This document shows, in pieces, positions 8,213 to 16,274 of a DNA stretch of 64,000 bases. The translations under genes were made by a program, and so were the position numbers. This stretch comes from Burkholderia guangdongensis (GTDB lineage Bacteria; Pseudomonadota; Gammaproteobacteria; Burkholderiales; Burkholderiaceae). A model generated the notes under the pieces. The model was not told the origin of the DNA and searched no databases. It worked only from the letters and a program-made list of their open reading frames with translations. Every line of letters begins with the position of its first letter. Position 1 is the first letter of the stretch. The stretch covers positions 99,584-163,583 of the forward strand of contig NZ_JACBNX010000013.1 in the NCBI RefSeq assembly GCF_013403875.1, written 5' to 3'.

Positions 8213-9805
8213 ATGGTTGACATCGATACATTGCTTGCCAGCATACATCTGGTTGGCCAGTACTATCAGGAGCAGCTGGCACTCGGTATGCGCATGCTCG
8301 GCGGCGGTGGAAGTCAGTCTGCCGAGACAGCCTCCAAGGCCGACCGTCGATTCGATGCGCCTGAATGGAATCAGTATCCAGTCTTCGACTTCATCCGCCA
8401 GTCGTATCTGCAGACCTCAAAAGCGTTGCTCGACGCGATCGAACTGGCTCAACTGGATGCGAATTCCAAGGAGCTGATGCGGTTCTATACCCGGCAGTTG
8501 ATCGACGCGACATCACCGGCGAACTTTGCGATGACCAACCCTGAGGTGCTCGCGCTTGCCATGGAGACAAAGGGTGAGAGTTTCGCAAATGGCTTGAAGA
8601 ACCTGATGCAGGACCTCGAGAAGGGGCGGATTTCGTTGTCCGGCACCGCGGCGTTCGAAGTGGGCGGCAACCTCGCGAATACGGCCGGTTCGGTGGTCTA
8701 TGAGAATGATCTGATTCAGCTGATCCAGTACTCGCCCATGACCGGGAAGGTGAAGGCGGTCCCGCTTCTTGTCGTTCCGTCGGTCGTCAACAAGTACTAC
8801 ATTCTCGATCTGACGCCGGAGACGTCATTGGTACGGTACCTGGTTTCGCAAGGCTTTACGGTGTTCATCGTCTCCTGGCGCAACATCACGCCGCAGTTGC
8901 AGGGGCGAACCTGGGACGACTATGTCGGCGACGGCGTGCTCAAGGCGATCGAGGTGGCCCGCGAGATCAGCGGGTGCGAGCAGATCAATGCGGTCGGCTA
9001 TTGCGTGGGCGGCGCATTGCTCAGCAGTGCGCTCGCCGTGCGCGCGGCCCACGGACAGTGGCCGGTGGCGAGCATGACCTTGTTGATGAGCATGCTTGAA
9101 TTCTCGGATCCGGGCGAGATCGGCGTCTATATGAATCCGGCGACGATCGCGCAGCGCGAGGCGATGTATGCCAACGGGGGGCTCGTCTCGGGCAAGGAAC
9201 TCACCATGGCCTTCTCGAGTCTTCGCGCGAACGATCTGATCTGGTCGTTCGTGGTCAACAACTACCTCAAGGGCAAAACGCCCGATGCGTTCGACCTGTT
9301 CTACTGGAACATGGACGACAGCAATCTGCCGGGGCCGATGTTCGCCTATTACCTTCGCCACTGCTACATCGAAAACAAGCTTGTCCAGCCGGACGCATTG
9401 TCGATGCTCGGCACACCCGTTGATTTGGGGCGCATTGGCGTTCCGACCTACCTGTTCGCCGCATCGGACGATCATCTGGTGCCATGGCGATCGGCGTATG
9501 AGAGCGTGACTCATCTCAATGGAGACGTCGAGTTCGTACTCGGCGGCGGCGGACACATCACCGGACCGATCAACCCTGTCTCGAAGAACAAGCGCAACTA
9601 CTGGGTCGATGGGCAGCTCGGCGAGCAACCCGATGAATGGCTGGCGTCCGCGCGATCGATGGGCGGCAGCTGGTGGCCTCATTGGGCCGCGTGGCTTGCA
9701 AAGCAGTCGGGCGGCGTCATCGATGCGCGCTCGCCACTCGGGAGCGCGATGCACCAGGAGATCGAGCCCGCACCTGGACGTTATGTGACTGAGCGGGTGC
9801 GCTGA
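8213..9805 (+). CDS. phaC: Poly(3-hydroxyalkanoate) synthase, PhaC family
   Basis: The 530-residue protein matches class I PHA synthases, which polymerise hydroxyacyl-CoA. An N-terminal PhaC_N region (NFAMTNPEVLALAMETKGES) precedes an alpha/beta-hydrolase core. The catalytic cysteine is in the GYCVGG lipase-like box (C264), the aspartate in SDDHLVPW (D420) and the histidine in GGGGHITG (H448). The ATG at 8213 was chosen because gagaagg precedes it and the protein then starts MVDIDTLLAS; an upstream in-frame start lacks support. No phaA, phaB or phasin gene lies nearby. It may therefore polymerise 3-hydroxyacyl-CoA from this pathway, or have been recruited for another acyl transfer. Confidence 0.88.
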   Translation: MVDIDTLLASIHLVGQYYQEQLALGMRMLGGGGSQSAETASKADRRFDAPEWNQYPVFDFIRQSYLQTSKALLDAIELAQLDANSKELMRFYTRQLIDATSPANFAMTNPEVLALAMETKGESFANGLKNLMQDLEKGRISLSGTAAFEVGGNLANTAGSVVYENDLIQLIQYSPMTGKVKAVPLLVVPSVVNKYYILDLTPETSLVRYLVSQGFTVFIVSWRNITPQLQGRTWDDYVGDGVLKAIEVAREISGCEQINAVGYCVGGALLSSALAVRAAHGQWPVASMTLLMSMLEFSDPGEIGVYMNPATIAQREAMYANGGLVSGKELTMAFSSLRANDLIWSFVVNNYLKGKTPDAFDLFYWNMDDSNLPGPMFAYYLRHCYIENKLVQPDALSMLGTPVDLGRIGVPTYLFAASDDHLVPWRSAYESVTHLNGDVEFVLGGGGHITGPINPVSKNKRNYWVDGQLGEQPDEWLASARSMGGSWWPHWAAWLAKQSGGVIDARSPLGSAMHQEIEPAPGRYVTERVR

Positions 9806-9810
9806 TCAAT

Positions 9811-10863
9811 ATGCATCAGTTTATCGATCAGACGGCGGGGATTCTCTGCGAGGACCTTTACCTGCCGCTGTCGGCATCCGGCGTGCGTCTCCATCTGCGC
9901 AGGAAATACCCTGCATCGGGCGCGGCACGGGCCGGCTGTAGCGTGATCGTTTTCGTTCACGGCGCGACTTACTCGGGCGTCCCGGCATTCGATCCTGCAC
10001 TGCCCGGCGGATCCTGGCTGGACTTTGTGGCGGCATGCGGACATGACGCGTATGCGATTGATATACGCGGTTATGGCTTATCGTCGCCTCCCGGCACCGT
10101 CTTGAGCGATTGGCGGGCGCAAAAGCCGTATGCGCGGACCGATGAGGCTATTGCGGATTTAAGCGCAGCCGTTGATTTCATTCTTGCGAGAACCGGCGCG
10201 GACCGTGTGGATCTCGTCGGTTGGTCATGGGGAACCGCCATTTCCGGCGGATACGCGTCGACACATGAAGGCAAGGTAGGGCGCCTTGTGTTGTATGCGC
10301 CGTTGTGGATCGTGCGAAGAAGGGTGGACTGGCCTCTGGCACTTGCTCCACTCGCGATATTCCCCGCATTGGCACCGCTGTATGTGGCAAGTCTTGCGGC
10401 TTTTCGTACCACCGATCTCGCGGAGGTGCGTCGCCGATGGTTTCGCGGACTCGACTCACGTACCGCCGCCGAGCTTTGCCCTGACGACATACTGGAACGC
10501 TGGTGGCAACAGGTGATCAGCGCCGATCCGGTCGGCGCGGCACATGCACCGCCGAGACTGACCGTGCCGACAGGTGTTGTCGCCGACTTGCTCGAATATT
10601 GGGCCGCCGGGGTTCCCACCTACGATCCGGCGCGTATCACCGTGCCGGTCATGTTGATTCTGGGTGAGTGGGACGTCGATACGCCACCCGAGATGGCCCA
10701 GGAACTGTTCAGCCGGTTGACGGCCGCACCGTACAAGCGCCTGGAAGTGCTCGGGCGCGGTACGCATTCGATGTCGCTCGAGGCTAATCGTTTCGATCTC
10801 TATCAGCGCGTCGGATTGTTCTTGAGCACACCCATCCCCTCCTTTGAAAAGGACACGAAATGA
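9811..10863 (+). CDS. Alpha/beta-fold hydrolase
   Basis: The 350-residue serine hydrolase starts 5 bp after the PHA synthase stop. VIVFVHGATYSGVPAF near residue 48 gives the oxyanion HG motif. VDLVGWSWGTAISGG holds the nucleophile elbow (Ser139). ILGEWDVDTPPEMAQELF gives a likely acid region, and GRGTHSMSLEANR the histidine. There is no signal peptide. Spacing and the four-base overlap with the next enoyl-CoA hydratase gene place it in one operon with phaC. Possible roles are ester or thioester hydrolysis, meta-cleavage product hydrolysis, or PHA oligomer turnover. The sequence does not decide between them. Confidence 0.85.
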   Translation: MHQFIDQTAGILCEDLYLPLSASGVRLHLRRKYPASGAARAGCSVIVFVHGATYSGVPAFDPALPGGSWLDFVAACGHDAYAIDIRGYGLSSPPGTVLSDWRAQKPYARTDEAIADLSAAVDFILARTGADRVDLVGWSWGTAISGGYASTHEGKVGRLVLYAPLWIVRRRVDWPLALAPLAIFPALAPLYVASLAAFRTTDLAEVRRRWFRGLDSRTAAELCPDDILERWWQQVISADPVGAAHAPPRLTVPTGVVADLLEYWAAGVPTYDPARITVPVMLILGEWDVDTPPEMAQELFSRLTAAPYKRLEVLGRGTHSMSLEANRFDLYQRVGLFLSTPIPSFEKDTK

Positions 10864-11642
10864 TTGAACTCGAATTTGTCGACGACGGCGCGATCGCCTG
10901 CGCGACGCTGAAGCGCCCACCCGCGAACGCGTTTAGCGCGGAAGGATTGTTGCAGTTGAAAGAGGCGATCGAGGCGCTGAATACGAACCCGCGCGTGCGC
11001 GCACTCGTGATCACCGGCGACGGCCCGAAATTCTTCAGCGCGGGCGCGGACCTGAACACGTTCGCGGACGGCGATCGCGCGGTTGCGCGCGAGATGGCCG
11101 CGCGCTTCGGCGCGGCATTCGAGACGCTCGCCGACGCCCGCATCGTGACGATCGCGGCGATCAATGGCTATGCGATGGGCGGCGGGCTCGAATGCGCGCT
11201 CGCGTGCGACATCCGCGTGGCGGAAGAGCATGCGCAGATGGCGCTGCCCGAAGCGTCGGTCGGGCTGCTGCCGTCCGGGCTCGGCACGCAAACGCTGCCC
11301 TGGCTCGTCGGTGAAGGCTGGGCGAAGAAAATGATCCTCGCGGGCGTGCGCGTCGATGCGTCGACCGCGCTGCGGATCGGTCTTGTCGAGGATGTCGTCG
11401 AGCGCGGCGCATCGCGCGACGCGGCGCTCGCGCTGGCACGCGGCGTGGCGAAGCAAAGTCCGCACGGCGTCGCTTACAGCAAGGAATTGATCGCGCTCGC
11501 GCGGCGGGGCGTGCCGAGAAGCGCGGCGCTTGCGGTCGAGCGCGAGCGCTTCGTCGACCTGTTCGACACGCCCGATCCACGCGAAGGCGTCGCCGCATTT
11601 CTCGGCAAGCGCGCGCCGCATTGGGCGATCGACGCGCGCTGA
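10860..11642 (+). CDS. Enoyl-CoA hydratase/isomerase family protein
   Basis: The 260-residue crotonase-fold protein has the two oxyanion-hole segments: FFSAGADLNTFADGDR near residue 57 and INGYAMGGGLECALACDIRV near 101, followed by ASVGLLPSGLGTQTLPWLVG. The Glu corresponding to the first catalytic acid is in GGGLECALACD, and the second region has PEASVGLLPS. The gene is visibly richer in cgcg strings than the phaC and hydrolase genes before it, although it overlaps the latter by ATGA. It probably hydrates a CoA ester from the pathway, which would feed 3-hydroxyacyl-CoA to beta-oxidation or PHA synthase. Confidence 0.9.
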   Translation: MIELEFVDDGAIACATLKRPPANAFSAEGLLQLKEAIEALNTNPRVRALVITGDGPKFFSAGADLNTFADGDRAVAREMAARFGAAFETLADARIVTIAAINGYAMGGGLECALACDIRVAEEHAQMALPEASVGLLPSGLGTQTLPWLVGEGWAKKMILAGVRVDASTALRIGLVEDVVERGASRDAALALARGVAKQSPHGVAYSKELIALARRGVPRSAALAVERERFVDLFDTPDPREGVAAFLGKRAPHWAIDAR

Positions 11643-11651
11643 CGAAGATGA

Positions 11652-11677
11652 GGGCGCCGATCACGGCGCCCGTCTTT
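11652..11677 (+). terminator. Rho-independent terminator after the phaC-hydrolase-hydratase operon
   Basis: A perfect 8-bp stem, gggcgccg at 11652-11659 and cggcgccc at 11664-11671, closes an atca loop and is followed by gtcttt. It lies between the stops of convergent genes and can serve the plus-strand operon. Confidence 0.75.
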
Positions 11678-12609
11678 CAAGAGGAGCGTTCGGGCCCCTG
11701 TCCGGTCGTGGACGGCAGGTGTCCGAATCGAGACCGGTAGTATTGCGCGAAGCGCCCCGGGTGAGCAATCCCGCATTCGAACGCCGCTGCCGCCACTGAT
11801 GTGCCGGCCAGGATCCGCTCGCGCGCCACATCGAGCCTGAGATCGCGCAGATACCGCATCGGCGAGACTTTATGGTGACGCTTGAAACTGGTTTGCAGGG
11901 TCCGCACGCTGACGCCTGTCGCCTCGGCGATTTCCTCGAGGCTCACGTTCTGGAAGAGATGCTCGCGGATGAACAACTCGGCGCGCCGCACTTCGCTTCT
12001 CGCATCGGGCGGCCGATCGATATCCTGGATGGCCGGCAGAACGGTGTTCACGAGTAACGCAACCATGAGCGCTTCGGTATGCTCGCGTATGCCGTGGTGT
12101 TTGACGATCGCTTCGATCGACGCTTGCGACGACAGGAGAAACTGGATGTAGTCGAACCAGGGCCCGAGCGCCGGGTTCGTGATGTCGAAGTGAACGCCGT
12201 TGCGCAGGAGATGCCGCCCGAGCAGGCTGGACTCGATGCGAATCACCAGTCGGACGCAGTCGCGGGAGAATCGCGCGCGCATCACCCCTCGAGGACAGGC
12301 GAAATATCCCTGGTTGGCACGCAGCGCAACGACGTGGCCGTTATCCGCGACTTCACCGGAGCCTTCCAGGCACACGATCATCACCGCGTAATCGCCTTGC
12401 CCGGTGGCCTCGATCGCGGCGGCCGTTCCCAATGCCACCACGGCGATCGAGAAAACGCCAATCTGAATGCCGCTCACGCGAGCCGGACGGACGACGCCAC
12501 CCAGTGGCTTCACGATGGTTGGCGCGAGGTATCGGGACAGATGCCGGCCCATCTCCGCAGGTTCGGACGACCTCAAAAAGGGAAGCTTGTGGCGAACGAG
12601 CAAATGCAT
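11677..12609 (-). CDS. AraC-family transcriptional regulator
   Basis: The protein is about 310 residues. The N-terminal two thirds resemble the AraC_binding_2 (FeaR/XylS-like) sensor domain. The C-terminal 100 residues carry the double helix-turn-helix: VSLEEIAEATGVSVRTLQTS and then AAAAFECGIAHPGRFAQYYR with RSRFGHLPS. The ATG at 12609 was preferred because ggag sits five bases before it. An in-frame ATG at 12648 has no such site. Upstream on the minus strand are ttgacc-type hexamers near 12685. It lies between pathway gene blocks and is a likely aromatic-responsive activator; its ligand is unknown. Confidence 0.88.
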   Translation of the reverse strand: MHLLVRHKLPFLRSSEPAEMGRHLSRYLAPTIVKPLGGVVRPARVSGIQIGVFSIAVVALGTAAAIEATGQGDYAVMIVCLEGSGEVADNGHVVALRANQGYFACPRGVMRARFSRDCVRLVIRIESSLLGRHLLRNGVHFDITNPALGPWFDYIQFLLSSQASIEAIVKHHGIREHTEALMVALLVNTVLPAIQDIDRPPDARSEVRRAELFIREHLFQNVSLEEIAEATGVSVRTLQTSFKRHHKVSPMRYLRDLRLDVARERILAGTSVAAAAFECGIAHPGRFAQYYRSRFGHLPSTTGQGPERSS

Positions 12610-12722
12610 CCTGGCTCCACCAGGCACCGACGGGTGCGCCTGTCTCATGGCGTCTAGAGCTTAGGCAGCAAAAGTCAACGTGGTCAATTGGGGTTCGTGC
12701 GCATCCGACGGGCGTTGCGACG

Positions 12723-13523
12723 CTATGCGCCGACGAACTTGATTTCCCTGCGCTTTTCGATGAACGCTGTCACGCCCCGCGCGAAATCTTCCGTGTTGGC
12801 GCAGGTCTGGAACGACTCGAGTTCCGCGGATAACTGCTGCTCGAGACTGTGTCCGGATGACGTGCGCAGAAGTCGCTTCGTTTGCCCGTACGCGACCGTG
12901 GGGCCGGCCGCAAGCGCGCTCAACAGCTTGTCCGTTTCGTCAGCGAGGTCTTCCTTCGCTGTCACGCGATTGACGAGTCCGAGTTGCAAGGCCTGATCCG
13001 CCGTCAGGCTTTCTCCGAGCAGCGCGATGCCCATGGCTTTGCGCAAGCCGATCATGCGGGGCAACATCCAGGACAGGCCAACATCCGGACTCGTGCCAAT
13101 CTGTGTATAGCCAAATGAAAACTGCACGTCCTGGGACGCAATGGCCAGGTCACAGGCAAGTGCCACACTCATGCCGGCTCCCGCCACCGGGCCATGCAGG
13201 CTCGCCACGACCGGAAAAGGGAGGGAGACCAGGATCGAAAGCGCTTCATTCATCGGCTCGATGATGATCCTGGCCGTCTCGGCCGCGCGAGAAAAATCCT
13301 CATGGAAGCAACTGAGATCGCCGCCGGCCATGAATGCGCGTCCTTCGCCGCTGATGACGACGGCGCGGCAATTCCGGTCCGCTTGAATGTCCCGGCAGCG
13401 TTGAAGAAAGCACGCGGCCAGCTCCGGAGAAATCGCGTTGAGATGACGCGGCCGGTTGAAGCGCACGCGCGCGATACCGTTTTGCATGTCCAGCAACACA
13501 GCATCTTCATGGCGATCCGTCAT
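12723..13523 (-). CDS. Enoyl-CoA hydratase/isomerase family protein (second copy)
   Basis: The 266-residue crotonase begins MTDRHEDAVLLDMQNGIARV behind a clear tttggagg ribosome site. Oxyanion segments are AFMAGGDLSCFHED near residue 62 and LHGPVAGAGMSVALACDLAI near 101, then FGYTQIGTSPDVGLSWMLPR. The Glu usually found in the GGG.E segment is replaced by AGAGMS. This is seen in some members such as PaaG-like isomerases, so isomerase rather than hydratase activity is possible. The same frame is open upstream and contains a relic of another gene, listed separately, which is why a longer start is misleading. Confidence 0.88.
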   Translation of the reverse strand: MTDRHEDAVLLDMQNGIARVRFNRPRHLNAISPELAACFLQRCRDIQADRNCRAVVISGEGRAFMAGGDLSCFHEDFSRAAETARIIIEPMNEALSILVSLPFPVVASLHGPVAGAGMSVALACDLAIASQDVQFSFGYTQIGTSPDVGLSWMLPRMIGLRKAMGIALLGESLTADQALQLGLVNRVTAKEDLADETDKLLSALAAGPTVAYGQTKRLLRTSSGHSLEQQLSAELESFQTCANTEDFARGVTAFIEKRREIKFVGA

Positions 13524-13559
13524 TTTGTCCTCCAAAGGAATAAAAAGCTTTCGGCCTGA

Positions 13560-13622
13560 CTTGTACTGGAAGAAGCCGCGTCCGCGTTTCCGGCCGAGGG
13601 ATCCTGCGTCCGCCACTTCAAT
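13560..13622 (-). pseudogene. Relic of the C-terminus of a 3-hydroxyacyl-CoA dehydrogenase
   Basis: In the gap between the quinone reductase and hydratase genes the minus strand reads IEVADAGSLGRKRGRGFFQY. This closely matches the conserved end of 3-hydroxybutyryl/3-hydroxyacyl-CoA dehydrogenases, V-x-x-G-x-LGRK-x-GRGFYDY. No Rossmann domain or other part of such a protein is present nearby; the quinone reductase gene ends at 13618, where this relic begins. It looks like the scar of a deletion that removed a dehydrogenase gene upstream of the hydratase. Confidence 0.6.
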
Positions 13623-14325
13623 CGATTGCGAGCGGGTACAGGTTCTCGTCGAATCGATCGAGACTCGGGAACGGCAGAGGCGCTTCATTCATCAGGGACG
13701 GCAGCCGCTTTCGCCATGCGTCCAGATACTCCAACCGCTTTTCGTGGGTCACGTAGGGCACGTGCCACGCGATGAACGGCTCAAGCACATCGAGGCCGGT
13801 ATACGCGAGGGTGCCCTGCAAAAGGTGTTTCAACATGCCCTCGAGCGGACCGTGTACGCCGTTTGTGTCGAACATGTGCACCTGCCCCCCCAGCGTGAGG
13901 CTCACGATGACGCGCTTTCCCCGCAGGCCGCCGCGGTCGTAAAAGCGCATGCCGCCGTAGACGGCCCCGGAGACGAGGACCCGATCGAGCCAGCCCTTGA
14001 GAATCGCGGGGGTGGAACACCAGAACAGCGGAAAATTCAGGACGAGCAAGTCGCAGTCGATGAGCTTCTTCAGTTCGCTCTGGATATCGTCCGCCAACGT
14101 CCCGTTTGACACGCCGTGGCGCTGCTCCAGCGCATACACGCAGTACTCCGGATCCGCTCTCGTTCCAAAGTCGTTCGCGGAAGCAACGGGATTGAAGCCC
14201 ATCGCGTACAGGTCCGACACCTGGACTTCGTGCCCGGCCTCGCGGAACACCGCTTCCGCGGTGGTCTTGAGCGTGGAGCTGAACGATTTCGGCTCCGGAT
14301 GTGCGTGGACGATAAAAACTTTCAT
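13618..14325 (-). CDS. NAD(P)H dehydrogenase (quinone), flavodoxin-fold family
   Basis: The 235-residue protein begins MKVFIVHAHPEPKSFSSTLK, the phosphate-loop region of the NQO/MdaB/KefF family. It carries the characteristic LLVLNFPLFWCSTPAILKGW segment near residue 95 followed by DRVLVSGAVYGG. Family members reduce quinones by two electrons with NAD(P)H and FAD or FMN. The ATG at 14325 was chosen because it begins the conserved fold; the frame runs on upstream to 14361. In this neighbourhood it would reduce or detoxify quinones formed from hydroxylated aromatic intermediates. It also resembles drug-modulator MdaB proteins, so a general stress role is possible. Confidence 0.87.
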   Translation of the reverse strand: MKVFIVHAHPEPKSFSSTLKTTAEAVFREAGHEVQVSDLYAMGFNPVASANDFGTRADPEYCVYALEQRHGVSNGTLADDIQSELKKLIDCDLLVLNFPLFWCSTPAILKGWLDRVLVSGAVYGGMRFYDRGGLRGKRVIVSLTLGGQVHMFDTNGVHGPLEGMLKHLLQGTLAYTGLDVLEPFIAWHVPYVTHEKRLEYLDAWRKRLPSLMNEAPLPFPSLDRFDENLYPLAID

Positions 14326-14449
14326 GGCGGAAGCATCCCTATCAAGTGAAGCAGGAAACAATTCAACAACGCTTGATGAGCAGTTTCCCTGCGCGATGAC
14401 GGGTTGTACATTGTCTAAACCGACATAAATTATGCGAAACAGGACACGC

Positions 14450-15922
14450 TCAGATCGGGTAAAGCGGAGCTTCGCCCTTCACGGTGAGCCATTGCCATTG
14501 CGTGAACTCTTCCCAATTGGCTGAGCCGCCGATGCTCGTGCCGTTGCCCGAGGCCCCCACGCCGCCAAACGGATTGATCACTTCGTCGTTGATGGTCTGA
14601 TCGTTGATGTGCAGAAGCCCCGTGCGCAGACGTTCGCCCATGCGCAGCGCGCGGCCGATGTCCGGCGTGATGACGGCCATCGAGAGTCCGTACTCCGTGT
14701 CGTTCGCCAGCGCGATGGCTTCCTCATCGGTGTCGAAAGGCACGACGACGGCGACCGGCCCGAAGATCTCTTCGTGGAACACCGGGTTTTGCGCGGTCAC
14801 GCCGCTCAGCACCGTCGGCTCGAAGAACAGGTCGCGGAAGCCTCCGCCCGTCTCGATGCGTGCGCCCGCTTGTTGAGCGGAGGCCAGCACACCGACGACG
14901 TGATCTCGCTGCGCGGCGTTGATGAGGGGGCCGAGCGTCACGTTGTCGGTGGCCGGATTGCCGACCGTCAGGCTTTGCGCCTTCGCGACGAGCTTGTGCA
15001 GGAAGCTGTCGTAGATCTTGCGGTGCACGAGCACGCGGCCCGATGCCATGCAGATCTGGCCCTGGTGCAGGTATGCACCCCACGCCGTATTGGCGACCGC
15101 GAGATCGAGGTCCGCATCGTCGAGGACGATCAGCGAATTCTTGCCGCCCAGTTCGAGCGAGACCTTCTTCAGATGGCGGCCGGCGGCTTCGCCCACCTTG
15201 CGGCCGGCGGCGGTGGAGCCCGTGAACTGGATCATCGCGATATGCGGGTCGCTCGTCAGCGCCGCGCCCGCCGCGCCGTCACCGGGCAGTACCTGCAGCA
15301 CGCCCGCCGGCAGGCCGGCCAGCTCGAACAGCCGCGCGATCGCGAAACCACCGCAAATCGCGGTGCGCGGGTCCGGCTTGAGCACGACCGCATTGCCGAG
15401 CGCCAGCGCGGGCGCAACCGCGCGCATGGCCAGATACAGCGGGAAATTGAATGGCGAGATCACGCCGACCACGCCCAGCGGACGGCGGCGCGCGAGCGAC
15501 AGGCGGCCCGGCACGGAGGGCAGCACCTCGCCCGCCGCGCGCGACGGAAGCGCGCTCGCTTCGAGCAGTGCCTTCACGGTCCCTTGCGTTTCGAACGCGG
15601 CTTTGCCGCGCGTCGAGCCGCTTTCGCGCACGATCCAGTCGGCGATCTCGTCGAACGTTTCTTCGGCGAGCCGAGCGGCCCGGCGCAGGACGGCGGCGCG
15701 TTCGTCGTAGTGCAGTGCGGCCCAAGCCTGCTGCGCGTCGTACGCCGCCTTCGACGCGGCGGCGACGAACGCGGCATCGGCCATGCCGATGCGCGCGAGG
15801 TGTTCGCCTGTCGCGGGTTCGATGACGTCGGTCGTGGTTGCGCCGTCACGCCACGTACCGGTGAAGAGCCGGCCGTGCCAGACGTCGCGATCGAGAAGGC
15901 GGGGGGATGCATTGATGCTCAT
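14450..15922 (-). CDS. Aldehyde dehydrogenase, benzaldehyde dehydrogenase-like
   Basis: This 490-residue NAD(P)-dependent aldehyde dehydrogenase has the general base in SLELGGKNS (E257) and the catalytic cysteine in GQICMASGR (C291). Cofactor-binding segments are GVISPFNFPLYLAMR and FTGSTAAGRKVGE. The C-terminus, NPFGGVGASGNGTSIGG and ANWEEFTQWQW, is the pattern I associate with bacterial benzaldehyde dehydrogenases of toluene and mandelate pathways. Length is typical. It is transcribed away from module B and shares a 352-bp divergent promoter region with it. An aromatic or cinnamyl-type aldehyde substrate is likely but not certain. Confidence 0.9.
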   Translation of the reverse strand: MSINASPRLLDRDVWHGRLFTGTWRDGATTTDVIEPATGEHLARIGMADAAFVAAASKAAYDAQQAWAALHYDERAAVLRRAARLAEETFDEIADWIVRESGSTRGKAAFETQGTVKALLEASALPSRAAGEVLPSVPGRLSLARRRPLGVVGVISPFNFPLYLAMRAVAPALALGNAVVLKPDPRTAICGGFAIARLFELAGLPAGVLQVLPGDGAAGAALTSDPHIAMIQFTGSTAAGRKVGEAAGRHLKKVSLELGGKNSLIVLDDADLDLAVANTAWGAYLHQGQICMASGRVLVHRKIYDSFLHKLVAKAQSLTVGNPATDNVTLGPLINAAQRDHVVGVLASAQQAGARIETGGGFRDLFFEPTVLSGVTAQNPVFHEEIFGPVAVVVPFDTDEEAIALANDTEYGLSMAVITPDIGRALRMGERLRTGLLHINDQTINDEVINPFGGVGASGNGTSIGGSANWEEFTQWQWLTVKGEAPLYPI

Positions 15923-16274
15923 GGTGACTCCGGTGTCGACGGCGATTGCATGCGTGAGTGAGTGCTGATTGCGGATAGTAGTTAACTCATTAATCGACTG
16001 CTAGATGATGGGCTGCAACGGATTGTTTTGACGGTGTCGTCAATCAAGATCGATTTCATTGGAATGGATATCCGATTTTTCCTCGTATCGGGAAGGGACG
16101 GGCATGTCACGCGTGCCGCCGGGCCAGACAGGCGTGGCGTGGGCCTTCAGGCGTTTGCGTAAACTGGATATTGGCGCTTCATTTGCGCGTAAATCGGATA
16201 GATTTGGTTAATCGGACTGCATAAGATGAACTCACCGGAATGAGACAAAGATGCTTCATCGGAAGGAGATGAAT
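15923..16274. promoter_or_regulatory. Divergent promoter region of the aldehyde dehydrogenase gene and module B, with a palindrome and paired direct repeats
   Basis: Two possible regulator sites stand out. A palindrome with 6-bp arms, ttgacggtgtcgtcaa, lies at 16028-16043. The 14-bp element gcgtaaactggata at 16157-16170 recurs as gcgtaaatcggata at 16187-16200. The two repeats start 30 bp apart, about three helical turns, so a dimeric activator of the AraC type could bind the same DNA face upstream of the VOC gene. No other gene is seen in the region. Confidence 0.45.
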
